Source: Aquilaria yunnanensis
Lineage: Eukaryota; Streptophyta; Magnoliopsida; Malvales; Thymelaeaceae
Length of the DNA: 64,000 bases
Reading direction: 5' to 3'
Assembly (NCBI GenBank): GCA_039654915.1
Contig: CM077594.1
Location: forward strand, 11,932,001 to 11,996,000
Position 1 is the first letter of the stretch, and every line of letters starts with the position of its first letter. The notes beneath the pieces were generated by a model. The model saw only the letters and a list, made by a program, of their open reading frames with translations. It ran no database searches and was not told the DNA's origin. The translations under genes and the position numbers were made by a program. Shown here piece after piece: positions 1-11,439 of this stretch.

Positions 1-249
1 AATTAGAGAGACACTGTTAGACTAGCTTTTGTACCGACAAAAACTATAGACTCGTTTGAGAACCAATAAAGGAACATATTCGAGGAAAAACACAATGCCA
101 GCATCATCAATACTCTTCTCCAGCATTTAGATGAAATGAAAGAGGGGAACGTTAGAGAGAGAAGGTATAATCATCAGGAAGTTACTACTAGACATCATTT
201 ACATGTAACTCCAGCCCTTCATAGAGGAGATCTAGAAAACGCCTACCCC

Positions 250-774
250 CAAGGCTTTTAGATGCCAAAGGTTGTATGATGGGTTGATAAATTCAGTCAA
301 CCATCTAAAAATGTACATTATAACGATGAACTTGGAAAGGGCTAACAATGTCGTCATATGTTAGGCCTTCAACTCTACACTCTCTGAAGTAGTGTCAGCA
401 TAGTTTGGGACATTGAAGATGAAGAGGTTTGCCTTATTCAACGAATTATTGGTTGAGTTTTTGCAGAAGTTCATGTGAAGTTGCCCCTACAAACAGATAG
501 TCAACCGACTTGGCTCCTAAATGTCAAATAGGAGAAGAATGCCCCTCCCGAATTTCCTATAAAGGTTCAATATAAAGGCCTTCTAGACGCCTAACCTTTT
601 CCTGGACATCAAGTTACTGGCCTTGACCAAAGGGATCTTCTTAAAGTCATGATTTTCCTGGTTCATCCAGGAAAAATCTACCTAGAGTATAGAAGGGTTC
701 TGCAACCGAGATTGTCACTACATCCTAGCAAAGGATGTTAATCACCAAATCAAGAAAAAGGATTAGGGAAGCAC
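250..774 (+). pseudogene. Decayed gag of an old Ty3/gypsy (Tat-like) element, 5' part
   Basis: Translation of about 360-690 on the plus strand, across several stops and frame changes, gives a pattern like the retrotransposon Gag core: a stretch like AFNSTLSEVVSA followed by FNELLVEFLQKF and later RFNIKAF. These echo the AF-LTL-A-WF, F-EL-FL-F and RFN-A blocks of plant Tat gags. A Cys/His-containing stretch follows at about 697-760. There is no usable reading frame, so this is a relic. It is interrupted at 780 by a solo LTR and appears to continue from 2217. The region 1-250 is probably part of the same relic but I could not align it. The family call is by eye. Confidence 0.5.
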
Positions 775-779
775 TAGAC
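775..779. repeat. Target-site duplication, left copy (TAGAC)
   Basis: The pentamer TAGAC immediately before the solo LTR is repeated exactly at 2212-2216. Five bases is the usual duplication for plant LTR retrotransposons. Confidence 0.85.
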
Positions 780-2211
780 TGTTAGTGTTGTGCCCAAAGC
801 CAATCATGATATGATTGTATTTTGTACTTTGAGTTATGATAATTTATTGGGGCATCATTCCAATAATTGTGTTTGTTGTTTGTTTCTGTGTAACATAATC
901 AAACATAATTATAACCCTAGAATAATGATATTCTTAAATGTCTCTGGTCTAGTATTATTGTGGAGCGAGTTGTAATAATACATAAAGACTAACATATGTG
1001 GAGACTAATATGTGATATGTAGTCTACATATGGGTACAAGTTTAAGAGCTTGTGTACTAGACCGACCCAACATGAGAACGCTGCATGGATCGTTATATGA
1101 GTGCCATAAGTGATTCTCGTAATGATCATGGTATATGTAGTTCTTTGACCTAAGGTCATTAAGGTTCCCTACATAAGAGTCACATACTTTGATACTTCCC
1201 TTTGTTGCTCGTAACTGAGTGAACATGAAAGTGGTCATTGAGTATGTCACATATCATGCAGAGAGTTTTGTATGATCAAGATGGGATTTGTCCTTCGTAT
1301 GTAATGAAAGTGATATCTTTGGGTCCCTCGATTGAGTGAGATTGACGAAATGCACGGCCATACTCGAATGAGTTGATATGGGATATAAATGTCATCAGTT
1401 TTAGTCAGTTTACTCAGTAATCAAGAAACCTTAGATTGAGCTATATGAGAGTGACACATCCTATGTCGCGTGCTTGGTCTTGATATCTTGGACAAAAGGA
1501 CAATGACATATACGAATAATAATCATAGAAGTTTAGTCAAATCACCAACTATCTTCAACTATCTTGTCACTTGGGTAATAATGATGTGTTGCAAGACACC
1601 GTTTATTGTTTATGATCATAAATATGATTTATGATCATTGCCAATGTGATAATATGTCGCACACTTAGAGCCAATTGGATTATTTAATTGCATGGGCCAA
1701 ATTATTTGGGTTTTAGTTTCATGATAATTTTATATTAATAATTGGCCCAAAGGTTGAGCCATTACGAAGTCCGAAATTAAACCTAATTGGATTAGGTTTT
1801 TGAAACCTATTAGGCTTAGAAGTTGAGCCTCACTGTATGTATATCATATGGTAAGAATTTTCATAGCTCTAGAACTAGTCTCCTAAAAGAAGAAATCAGA
1901 AACATTCCAAAAATTCTAGTCATACTCTTCTTTTGTCTTTCCTTGGAGGATGCAAGCCAGCACTATGAGCACATGAGGAATGCATCCACCGGGATGTGGT
2001 GGAGATGTGGTGATTCAAGAAATTCATGTGGATACCATAGAGAGCTTGAATATGTCAACTATTTAAGTTTTGTGATTTGAATTAACAGTTGGGTAAAAAA
2101 TTTTAGCCAACTAGGTAAAAATGTTGAACACTTGATTTACTCTATTTCACTTAGATCCTGGAAGGTTTCGATTACTTTCCGCTGTATATGTATGGCTTCT
2201 GAAACCCTACA
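780..2211 (+). mobile_element. Solo LTR (1432 bp) with perfect 5-bp target duplication
   Basis: The segment starts TGTTAGTG and ends CCCTACA, giving the TG...CA termini of an LTR. It is flanked by the identical pentamer TAGAC at 775-779 and 2212-2216. No internal retrotransposon domain is present, so this is a solo LTR left by recombination. The end region contains a TTTCCGCTG motif just before the terminus, as seen in many plant Copia LTRs, so Copia is the likelier superfamily. Orientation is inferred from that motif. It splits the surrounding gag relic and is therefore younger than it. Small ORFs inside (for example at 790-975 and 1823-2080) are not credible genes. Confidence 0.85.
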
Positions 2212-2216
2212 TAGAC
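2212..2216. repeat. Target-site duplication, right copy (TAGAC)
   Basis: Exact partner of 775-779, immediately after the CA terminus of the solo LTR. Confidence 0.85.
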
Positions 2217-3100
2217 TAGCAAACAGTAAGAAACCAACAAAAAGAAAAGGTCATTGAGCTTAGCTACATGCACTTGTAGGATATTAGGGCTAACATTCTT
2301 TATGCCTTATAACATAGGAACATGGCAATAAAATGGCCTCATTTCATCACCACAGGTTACCTAAGGATAAGAAAAAGAATTGCATGCGCAATAAGGACTA
2401 TTGGCTTAATACAAAAAACATGCAGGGAGCTTACGGCGTTTTTAGAGCAACTGGTTTGAGAGGATAAGCTAAAAGAGTTTTTTCACGATACATTTCTTAG
2501 TAGATTGGGGGGCACAAAAACCCCAAAAAGATGATCGGGACAAAGACTGTAAGGGTGAAAGAAGTTAAAGAAAAAGTCCAGCATCGTAGGTAGAGCCTGG
2601 GTATGCAATTGAAAGAAATGACTAGTCCTACATCTTAGTCCTACACACTGACCCCTTGTTGAATACAACTAGGATAACGAATTACAACATGAAAAGAGTC
2701 TACAATACATGGCTCCCAATTTTGAAGTATGAAATTTTCTAATTTTGCCTACAAGACTTGTTACAATTATTAATTGCTTAAAACCTAGAGGACCTCAAAG
2801 TGTCCACTGATAGGTTGGAATTGCATTAAAATTAAAGCCTCCCGCATTGAGACAAAGGTTACCTAGTTTAAGGCTAGGACCTTAGGATAATGAATGTATT
2901 AGGATTGAAGACTCTTGCATTGAGGCTAAGGGCTCTTAGACATTAATCTTAAAATAAAAATGCTAACATTTAGAAAAACACACACGGGTATATGAAGAAC
3001 AAAGGTAACATTTAAAATCAATATTTTTCATATTTTTTGCATTGGAAAATTTCCCAGGTCTGCATGAAAAATTTACAAATGGGTCTAGTTTATTTGAGGA
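2217..3100 (+). pseudogene. Decayed continuation of the old gypsy relic; no readable gene
   Basis: This stretch continues the DNA interrupted by the solo LTR. Short lysine-rich coding-like pieces occur at about 2217-2260 and 2360-2480, as expected near the nucleocapsid end of gag, but stops are frequent and I could not place a zinc knuckle with confidence. From about 2500 to 3100 I see nothing recognisable. No reverse transcriptase is visible between this gag relic and the antisense relic that follows, so the old element may have lost its pol region. Confidence 0.3.
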
Positions 3101-5588
3101 AAGGAGTCAAGTTTACCATTTTAGATGAAATCCTTATCCTTTGGCCCAAGCTTGCCTTATTAGTACCAACTACTCTGATTTTCTAGGACTTATTGAAGGC
3201 GTCCAAGCTAGATAGATCCAAGTATTGATAAACTAACTTCACTTGGTAATGACACCAAATAAAGCCATTAAATAGCTTATGGATAAGTCTCATGTTTGCC
3301 TCATCCTTGCTGCATTAGCTCTCCCTAAATACCTTCAGTTTGAGTCTGAAGTGAGACATTTTTTACCTTTATGATAGTCACCTTCTCATCCAAAGTAGTC
3401 TTCTTGGCCTTAGCGACCCTCAACCAAATTGTAGTTCTTAAAGGTCCAACCTTAGCTGGTCAATTTGACCCTTGTATGATTGAATTCTTTGGAGGATCGC
3501 CTTTTTTAGGGTACCCCACCATGTTCAACATATTGTTGCTCCACATTAGTTACCTCCTCCTCAAGGGCCCTAGGCAAGTAATGGATGTTTGGAGGAAACT
3601 CATTCTTAGCTTAACTTTCTTCTCCAGGCCCTTATTTTCCATTTGCAAATATACCACCTTCTTATATAGGTTGACATTTCATTGAGGAGTGAGCTTTTGT
3701 TCACCAAGAGAATTTTCTTATTTGTAGCCTCAAGGTTTTCTAACCTAACAGGGATACCATTCATCAAGATGGTTGACTAGCCAAAAAACCTCAAGTAGTA
3801 GCTACTTAAGCAAGTGAAATAGAATTCATAAAGAAAGAATATAGCTCATATTGAGATGGGTTGTGATAGCATGCCTCATTTTTCAAGTAAGAAAGTACCA
3901 CTCATCTTTAATCTTGGCCATGTCCTAAAGAAGGGTAAGGCCGTTTAGCATCTAATGGAGCACAAAATTACTCTCAAAAGCAAAACTCCCTATTTCCTAA
4001 CAAGAAGTAAAAGCTAAATGAGATGCCCTTATATATGGCAAAGTACGTTACTTAACGCTTCCTTTTCCTTAGTTCTAGGACTTTTGGTTGAAACTTGTCA
4101 TAAAGATCAGGGATTTTATAAAAATTGCCCATAGAGCTGCTCAAAGCCTCAATGTTTGCTGCCCACCTATATTTACCATGATTATCACTAATGGGTAGAA
4201 TATTCGATTAATGATCATGTCATTATTGTTGGGGAGAAAGAGGCCGGGACCTCCCTTATTAGGATAAAGGAAATATAGGATCTTTCTAATTTTACGTGCA
4301 AAAAGTAAAAAATGGGAACCAAATCACTCAGGCCAAGGAATAAACATAAAGGATAAACAGGCTTACACATTAAGAATGAATCAAGAAAATAAATTTCCTA
4401 GTGGGTTCCCCAATGGGGGATACTTCTGGTAAGGATCGCTAAGACCATCACTTTTTCAATTTCCCCATATGTTTGGTATAAATGGATTTATGTCCCACTT
4501 TCACCACCTCAATAGTGGAAGTATGCCCCCCAATAGACCTCTAGTTTTTGCTTTTCAGCACCAGGCTAGCCAATGTGGTCTTGCCATCAATCTTGGTTTT
4601 CTTTATGGCTTCTAAAGCTCTTTTAGAACCCTAGAGAGCCTCAAGAACAATCTGGAACTCTATTGAATATCTTGGAACATTTGCAAGTGCCACAAAATAT
4701 AAATGTACTTCAATATAGTAGCATTATGAATGCAAGTGTCTCCAACACACCCAGAACTCACCAACTGACATGATGCCATTATCTAGGGCATTAATTAACT
4801 CGTTGTGGCATCCCCATTAGCTAAATGTCCTGGTTAAGTTTTCCCTAGCATGGGCAACTCATCTTATATGCCCTTATAGTGACTTTTTTCAAGGACTAAC
4901 AGTAAAACAGGAATAACCATCCTTTTTTGCCATCATTCACCAGCTTTGAGAGTTATTAGACAACCTTTCTAATGGCCTTGAAAGCTTCTGACCAACCTCT
5001 ATGGAATGTAGGCCAACTACCTTGTATATGGGCTTATCGGTCCACTTGCAAATGAAGTCTTAGTTCTTGTTAGTGGACACATAGAAAATTTTTCTTTCTA
5101 CTCATTCCAACTTTTAAGGGTTAAAGTGAAAGTGAAGGCAAGGTTTGTGGCAAAAATAGTTAAACTGCAATATGAAGAAGTAGGAGTAGGGTTCAGTAAG
5201 GGTTATACGATAAAAGAAGAAAAGAGAGTCAAGGTAATATCCAGCCACTACCAGAATGGCATGCTAAAAGAAAAAAAGCTAGTTGAGAATGAGGGATACA
5301 GAAGTGGTTGCAAAGTTGGGAAACAAGGGGATGATAAGGGAAATGGAGCATGCCAAGCCTGGTCTACATGCACAGTCATCTATTTATTCCCAAACTAACT
5401 AGCCATCTCTAGACCCGAGTTGACCACATATAGAATGGAAGGAATATAGTTTTCCTTCACTAAACTCACAAGATTTAGGGAGTTGTAACACTTCTTAGAC
5501 TCTACACCTTCCAAAATTTAAAGGGTTTCAGTTCTTTGGATGTCTCCCTTCTGATCTCGACAACAGACTTTTCCTTGGTGCTAGACAT
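3100..5588 (-). pseudogene. Antisense ORF relic of the old Tat-like element
   Basis: The minus strand has a Met codon at 5588 opening a short frame that begins MSSTKEKSVVEIRR, then decays. Its place and orientation mirror the antisense ORF of the better preserved element downstream, which starts at 15106 with METQSTEVSTIKE. Additional antisense ORFs between pol and the 3' LTR are known in the Tat lineage (Grande, Retand and relatives). The plus-strand ORFs at 3371-3685 and 5126-5398 lie within it and look spurious. The call rests on position and weak similarity, not on a continuous alignment. Confidence 0.35.
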
Positions 5589-5589
5589 C

Positions 5590-6435
5590 TGCTAGCACAT
5601 TCAAAAAATATAAAGTTAGAAAGGAAGGTGACCCCCACTACTGAGAAAACAAGCAGTAACCTGTTAAATACAGATAGTATGAAATTTGATTAAAAAAATA
5701 AATTTTTTAAACACATACATTGTTTTCCTAACAATGAAGAATGATAAAAGACTCATAAGCAAGAGGGTTAACTATGATGGAACAACAATAGTTGAGCAAA
5801 TCTTAAAGAATTTGTGAATAGGAAATTGAAAGATTTTGTTTTAGGGCATAACAAGAGCTTTAAAAGATAAAAAAAAGTTTCTAATAAGTGGAAAAATCGT
5901 TATCCAGTTCAAAACTGCCATGTACCCATGCTTACATATACCAAAAATGCAAGGCACCCTATAGCCTCCATTTTACTTTAAAGGAGAACCTGCTGATACC
6001 ATAATTGGTTATGGCGTACATCCCATGAAGGTTCACAAGAGAATTACTCATGCATTTGGTTTGGCTTAAATGAGCCTATTGAAAAACTACCTATGGGCTA
6101 AGGTAACGATTTGACTGTTATAATGATTACCTTGGATAGAAGAAACAATCTCCATAATCATGGGATTCACTATGAAATGATTGCAGTTTCCCTTATGGCC
6201 ACATCTTCGGGCCTATATTGGGTCTTCCTCACACCTTATGAGGTACATTCTACATTCTTAATAAAAACTTTCCATAAGCTTCCTACACTTTTCTCAAGCC
6301 TATTTAACTTAATCATAAGAAGATCCTTTATAGACACATAACTCCCAGGGCTTTTAAGTGAATCTTTCATTAAAGATTCAACCATCTCTAAGGTTTCAAG
6401 CAGTCTACACAACCTCTATTAACTAACTAAGATAA
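5590..6435. other. Probable decayed 3' end and LTR of the old Tat-like element
   Basis: No gene is visible. In the intact neighbour the 3' LTR begins about 570 bases beyond the antisense ORF start. By analogy the 3' LTR of the old element should begin near 6000-6160, so the younger Tat element at 6441 may have inserted into that LTR. A purine-rich AAAGGAGAACC precedes TGCTGATACC near 5990, a possible polypurine tract and LTR start. This is inference only. Confidence 0.25.
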
Positions 6436-6440
6436 ATTAC

Positions 6441-7030
6441 TGATAGCTGAAGGGCTGTCACCCAGATCACCTTTGAATGAAGAAAGGTTTAACAGCACCC
6501 TCGGATGGTGGCCTAACTAAACTTGAAAAAACTGACTTGTCACCCTTAATAACAAGTGTATCTCCCGAACATAGTTTCACCTCTGGTAGGCCCCCCAATG
6601 GACTTCGGAAGAACACGACAAACACCTAGTCCCCCGGGACCACCAATAGAAACCCTCCATACACCCCTAGCTGGATGGCTGAGCATAACTGCCAAAGGCT
6701 AGCTGGAGACACCCCTCTATGAGGTATAGACCGAATGTCCTTCAAATCCAACTGACCACATGTCCCAATTTGCTTGGCTTAGACAAAACAGCCTTCTCCT
6801 CGAACCCCTATATATACCTGGAAGGCTCCCAAGTAATATCATCTGGCCTAACAAACTTGCCTATTCTTTGCTCACTTATCTTACCCATTCTAACTTGGGC
6901 ATCGGAGGTTCCTTCCCCGATAATACTATGGGGAACCCTTTGACCTTTGTTTTTCACTACTATAAACACCACTCAGGCAAAGCACCATCGGAGGACAACA
7001 TGTCATATATAGAAGATGTCCTGGAGCATA
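6441..7030 (+). repeat. 5' LTR of the Tat element
   Basis: Begins TGATAGC and is collinear with 15675-16267. It carries a TATATATA box at 6809-6816 and, further on, the CTAACTTGGGCATCGGAGG-like segment usual in the R/U5 part of Tat LTRs. The exact 3' edge is uncertain by 2-3 bases (GAGCATA then TCT before the primer site). ORFs inside (6719-6943, 6760-7062) reappear in the 3' LTR only because the LTRs share descent. Confidence 0.85.
6809..6816 (+). promoter_or_regulatory. TATA box of the 5' LTR
   Basis: TATATATA, conserved at the same place in the 3' LTR (16045-16052). Confidence 0.6.
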
Positions 7031-7033
7031 TCT

Positions 7034-7052
7034 TGGCGACGTCTGTGGGAAA
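7034..7052 (+). promoter_or_regulatory. Primer-binding site of the Tat element
   Basis: TGGCGACGTCTGTGGGAAA lies directly after the 5' LTR. It matches the TGGCGCCGTCTGTGGGAA type found in plant Tat elements, whose first bases pair with the 3' end of tRNA-Asp. One internal base is changed. Confidence 0.65.
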
Positions 7053-7639
7053 CCCCTCCTAGGTCACCATCGTGAAAACTCAGCATTCTAAGGACAATAG
7101 AGTTCCTAAGTCCTAGTCTACACTTAAACCTCTAGCAGTGGCAGATTCGCCACTTCCGAAACCTTTCTTTCACCGACGATGAGCACTATCTCATGGTTAT
7201 AATGGGCTTTCTGCATGACTTCCAATGCTCTATCGTGGCCGAAATGACTCAACAGCTGAACCAGCAATGGTCACAGGCTCGTTCGCATGGGAGGACATCC
7301 TCCCTAGAAGCTTACACCGAGCGGGGTGGCCAATCACCTTAATGAAGCTCAAATAGCAGGAGCTTCCATAGAGAATCTTCAACGGAGGATCTGCCGTCCG
7401 GCAGACGTAGGGCAATGAGATCGAGAGAACAAAGGGTCCTATGGCATGAGAGCCCTTCTCCCCAGGAGAATATTCCCTCCCCTTGTTGATAAAACTACTT
7501 GCCCAGAAGAAGACACTGTTCCCCATTTGCCACAACCATGGGGAAAAGGTAGTATTACCATCCTGACGGAAAAGATCTTGGAAAAGTTGGGCAAAGTCGA
7601 GAAGCAAGTCTCCCAAAAACCTCGTATGGTCAAGGCTGT

Positions 7640-8482
7640 TCGAAACCTTTACCGGGCATAAGTCTCTATTCATTCGAGCTGTGACTTCCAAGTACCTTGC
7701 CTCAAAAGCTATGATAGATAGAACAACTTCCAAGCTCATCTGACCAAATACAAGAAGAGCATAGTACTGCACAGGGCTGATGATGCTACTCTATGCAAAT
7801 GTTTTAAAGTAAACTTGTTTGGGCCTGGCACCACATGGTATAACTCTTTAGCTCTAGGGACGATTATGGGATTTTATGACCCATCCACGACATTCACACA
7901 AAATTTATCGGAAGTAGGCCAACAGATATGCTTGGCTAAATGTTCGACATAGCCCAAAAGAACGGGAAAACCATTTATGACTACGTCAAAAGGTTCAATC
8001 ACAAGGCCCTCAGTGTCCTTGAATTTCACCTTGAAATTCAGATTTTGGCCATAATCTGAAGATTAAAAAGGGATTCCCAACTCTTCTATGAATTTTCAAA
8101 AGATCCCCCGGATACACTTGGGGAGTTTTACCGAAAAGCTGAACAACACATGATGGTCGAAAAGCTAACAATGGGAGGATCAAAATTGGGTCATCACTCC
8201 CCCTAAAGACAAAATGCCCAACCTCGGTACCAAATCAAATGTGAGGGAAAGCTTAAAAAAAGTCACAGTAAGAGACCATTAGCATTCACCCTCTTGAACA
8301 CCACATGGACTAACATTTTGATGGCATTAGAAAGAAAAGGGACTTCGGTCCAACACCCGAAGCCCATGATTTTGGATAACAAGATAAACATGAAGAAGTA
8401 TTGTCAATTTCATCGAGACCATGGGCACGACACTGATGACTGCTTCCAGTTGAGGAAGTACATTGAATCCTTGATAAAGTAA
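7640..8482 (+). pseudogene. gag: gag of the Tat element (broken)
   Basis: The Gag core is recognisable at about 7770-8160 through pieces such as CKCFKVNLFGPGTTWYNSL and a YVKRFNHKAL-like block, split by stops and frame changes. A nucleocapsid zinc knuckle is better preserved: the frame at 8294-8482 contains CQFHRDHGHDTDDC, a C-x-x-H...GH-x-x-x-x-C variant used by Tat gags, then LRKYIESLIK. Gag would form the particle that packages element RNA. The region before 7640 is a decayed leader in which overlapping ORFs on both strands are spurious. No continuous product can be made. Confidence 0.75.
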
Positions 8483-8696
8483 GGGCAGTTCCATTAATAC
8501 TTGTGAATGCCCTCACCTAAGTCCAGGGAGAAAAGAGAAAATGAGAGGAAGGGCGAGGATGAAGAATATGAATCTGACAGACGTCACCCAAACTGAAGTC
8601 CAAGAAAACATCCCCCCTTCTTCGACTAAGGTCATCTAGTCAATCACCACTGGAATACCTTCACCTGAAAGAAAGATGAAGGCGAGATAAATAACT

Positions 8697-8912
8697 ATGA
8701 TGAAATTTGATAACCCCACAAACAAGCTCACCCGAAGGGATGGCTTAGTGGTAAAATTTCCACATGACAACCCTCTCCTAATTACAGGCCGAATCAGAAA
8801 TTGGGATGTCAAGAAAGTACTATGTGATGATGGTTTGAATTTCAATGTCCTATTCACCTATTTGTTGCCAAGCTTATGTAATCTCAAAAGTGAGCTCAAA
8901 TCTATGACTTAA
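8697..8912 (+). pseudogene. Aspartic protease region of the Tat element (broken)
   Basis: A 71-codon frame contains FPHDNPLLITGRI, then VKKVLCDDGLNFNVLF. This aligns with the protease segment of plant gypsy Pol, in which an HDDALVI-like block is followed by VLVDNGSSADILF carrying the catalytic Asp. Here the canonical D-(S/T/N)-G reads DDG and the following serines are lost, so activity is unlikely. Spacing between the gag zinc knuckle and RT fits. The frame ends in a stop before RT. Confidence 0.65.
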
Positions 8913-9557
8913 CCAAAACTTGGGGGTCGGCCTTACAGAACTTCCCATCTTAGGATGGATTGACCTGCCATTAATGTTAAAAGGAACCTTGGTCATCTCG
9001 GGGGAAGAGTTCTTCACCTCCACCATGATAAGATTCATCGTCATCAATATCACATCGTCCTATAATGCCTTCCTCAGCTAGCAACTCAGGGCAATCCTCA
9101 CCTTCAAACTGACATGAAATACTTAATGGTCACCTTCGAAACAAAAAACAGAGATGCAGAAATTCTCATTGACTAGGCCAAAGTAAGGAAAGTGTTCGTC
9201 AAAACAAGGCAAAATCCTGCCAATGTTTATGTTTAAAGCACAGGAAAAGATGGCATGCTTGTTGAAAATAGGCCAGAGGAGGAAAAGTACGATAATGAGA
9301 AGATAAAAATTGAAAATCTAAAACTAGTTCCCGGCTGAAGTACCCAAATAAAGAAACACTTGGCCGAAGAGGAAAAAGACAAGCTTGTATCTCTATTATT
9401 AATGAACAAAGATTTATTCGCTTACTCCCTGAAGGATATGCCAAGAATAAATCCAGCATAACAAAGCATAGCCTAAAAGTAAGTTCCGAAACTAAGACCA
9501 TTCGATAGAAAAAGTGCAGCATCTCATCACACAAGAATGACTTTGTTAAAAAAAAAA

Positions 9558-10640
9558 ATTCAATGACTCTTGGAAGCTAGTATAATAAGGGAAGTTAAAT
9601 ATTCTGACTTGTTTAGCAACATCATCGTTCCCACCAAGGAAAGAAGTGATGAACTCCGAATATGTATCAACTTTAGAAGTATTAATGATACTTGTCCTAA
9701 AGACTCATATGTCATACCTTTAATTAATCGACTAGCAGATTCTACTATTGAATATAGATTATTAAGCTTTGTAGATACATTTAGTGGGTATCACCAAATT
9801 CAGATGAACCCCGAAAATGATGTAAAAATAGCATTTATAACCAAAGTAAAAACGTACTGCTATGTGAGAATGCCATTTGGCCTCAAGAATGCATGAGTCA
9901 CATATTATAGGCTGATGAATAAGGTGTTCGATTCCCAGATTGGGAGGAATATGGAATTATATGTCGATGATATGATAATTAAAAGCAAACTATCGAACAA
10001 TTACATTATAGGCTTACATAAAATCTTCCAGCAGCTCTAAACATTTGGAATTCGTCTTAATCTAGAAAAATGCATATTCTGAGTAACAAATGGCAAGTTT
10101 CTTGGTTTTATTGTATCCGAGAAAGGCATAGACGCTAACCCAGAAAAAGTTAAGACCCTACTTGGATCCCGAACACCCACAACTATTAAGGATATACAGA
10201 GGCTCACCAGGAGAATAACGGCACTTAGCAGATTCATATCCAGATACGGAGATTGGTGTCGACCTTTCATAAAGGTACTAACCAAGGCATCAAAAAGTGA
10301 CGTCAGGGAAGGCTCTGATGAACACCATTGGATTGAAGAATGAAAAAGCTTTTGATAAACTAAAAAGCTACTTGTCCCACTTACTGACACTTCGACAACC
10401 CAGGGAAAGAGAGCCTTTCATACTTTACCTTGCCATTAGCGAAAAGTTATAAGTTTGGTCTTTATCAGGGAAGAATGATGAAAGCAATGGCCAATGTACT
10501 ACGTCAATTAGTCCTTGCATGGGGCCGAGATGAGATACCCAATATTGAAAAAAGTAATCTATCCCCTACTCACGACAAATAGAAGACTTCAGCCATACTT
10601 TCAAGGACACTCCATCATAATGGGAAGTAATTTACCTTTT
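9558..10640 (+). pseudogene. pol: Reverse transcriptase and linked RNase H of the Tat element (broken)
   Basis: The frame from 9570 gives clear RT blocks: RICINFRSINDTCPKDSYV, LLSFVDTFSGYHQIQM, AFITKVKTYCY and MPFGLKNA. A TGA stop then interrupts at about 9894, and past it the same frame continues to the catalytic ELYVDDMIIKS near 9960. Thumb and connection pieces follow (KFLGFIVSEKGIDANPEK, RRITALSRFISRYGDWCRPF) with more stops. From about 10350 the RT-linked RNase H is visible as KSYLSHLL...EPFILYLAIS, also broken. The order PR-RT-RH identifies Ty3/gypsy. The YVDD catalytic site is kept, but at least three nonsense changes prevent a product. Confidence 0.88.
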
Positions 10641-10739
10641 TGAGACATCATGAAAAAGGTATATTTTTCGGGACGATGATCGAAGTAATGCATTAAGCTC
10701 AGGGAACATGATATCATATATGAGTAAAAATAATAATAA

Positions 10740-11240
10740 AGGCCTACGCCATGGCAGATTTTATAGTCAAATTACCAGAAAATGGAAACATCCCAGATAA
10801 CTTCAAAGCAAAAGATCCTGAACGGGCACTCATTATAAATGGTGCTTCGAGCTCAGAACACTAGGGTGCTGGTATGATACTACAAGGGTCTGAAGGAATG
10901 AAAGCTGCAAAGGCTATCAAATTCAGGTTTCAAGTCACCAACAACGTTGCCAAATATGAAGCTCTTATAGCGGGATTACGATTGACAAAGATAGTCAGCG
11001 TAAAAGCCCTAAAGGCCTACAGTGATTCTCAGTTAGTAGTTCGGTAACTAACAGAGGAGTATGAGGTCAAAGACTTGAAATTGGCAAAGTATTATGACCT
11101 CATCTACGAATTAATCTCAAAATTTGATAAGATACAAATCAAGAAGGTACCTTGAAGAGAGAATGTGGAAGTAGATGTATTGGCCAAATTAAAGCTGGCC
11201 ACCGAGATGTTCAGTTCCCCTAGCATAGTTATTAAAACAG
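10740..11240 (+). pseudogene. Additional RNase H domain (Tat-type second RNase H), broken
   Basis: A second RNase H lies between the RT-linked RNase H and integrase, as is characteristic of the Tat lineage. Visible blocks are ALIINGASSSEH, GAGMILQGSEGMKAA, TNNVAKYEALIAGLRL and LKAYSDSQLVV. The acidic residues of the E and second D motifs are kept (YEALIAGL, YSDSQLV), but the first catalytic Asp of the usual VDGAS block reads Asn (INGAS). A stop interrupts the segment after SSSEH. The position and the ATNNEAEYEAL-like block make the family call firm. Confidence 0.75.
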
Positions 11241-11439
11241 TATTGACCGAGCAAAAAGGATGAAAAAATTCGATAAAAGAGTACTTAGCAAATAACTCTC
11301 TGCGTGATGACCCTCAGGAAGCGTCAAAGTTATGAAGAAGGCTGGGAAGATATTTTTTTATTAGAGAAAAATTATGTAAGCAAAGATACTCCAATCCCCT
11401 GCAAAGGTGCATTGACGAAAGGGATGCAGAAGCTTTGTT

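Noticed and set aside
6760..7062. 100-codon ORF, with a similar ORF at 15993-16298
   Set aside because: Both lie in the two LTRs of one element. The similarity comes from shared LTR descent, and the translation has no domain.
7230..7772. 180-codon minus-strand ORF
   Set aside because: It overlaps the leader and gag of the Tat element in antisense, has no recognisable domain, and is not in the position of the lineage's antisense ORF.
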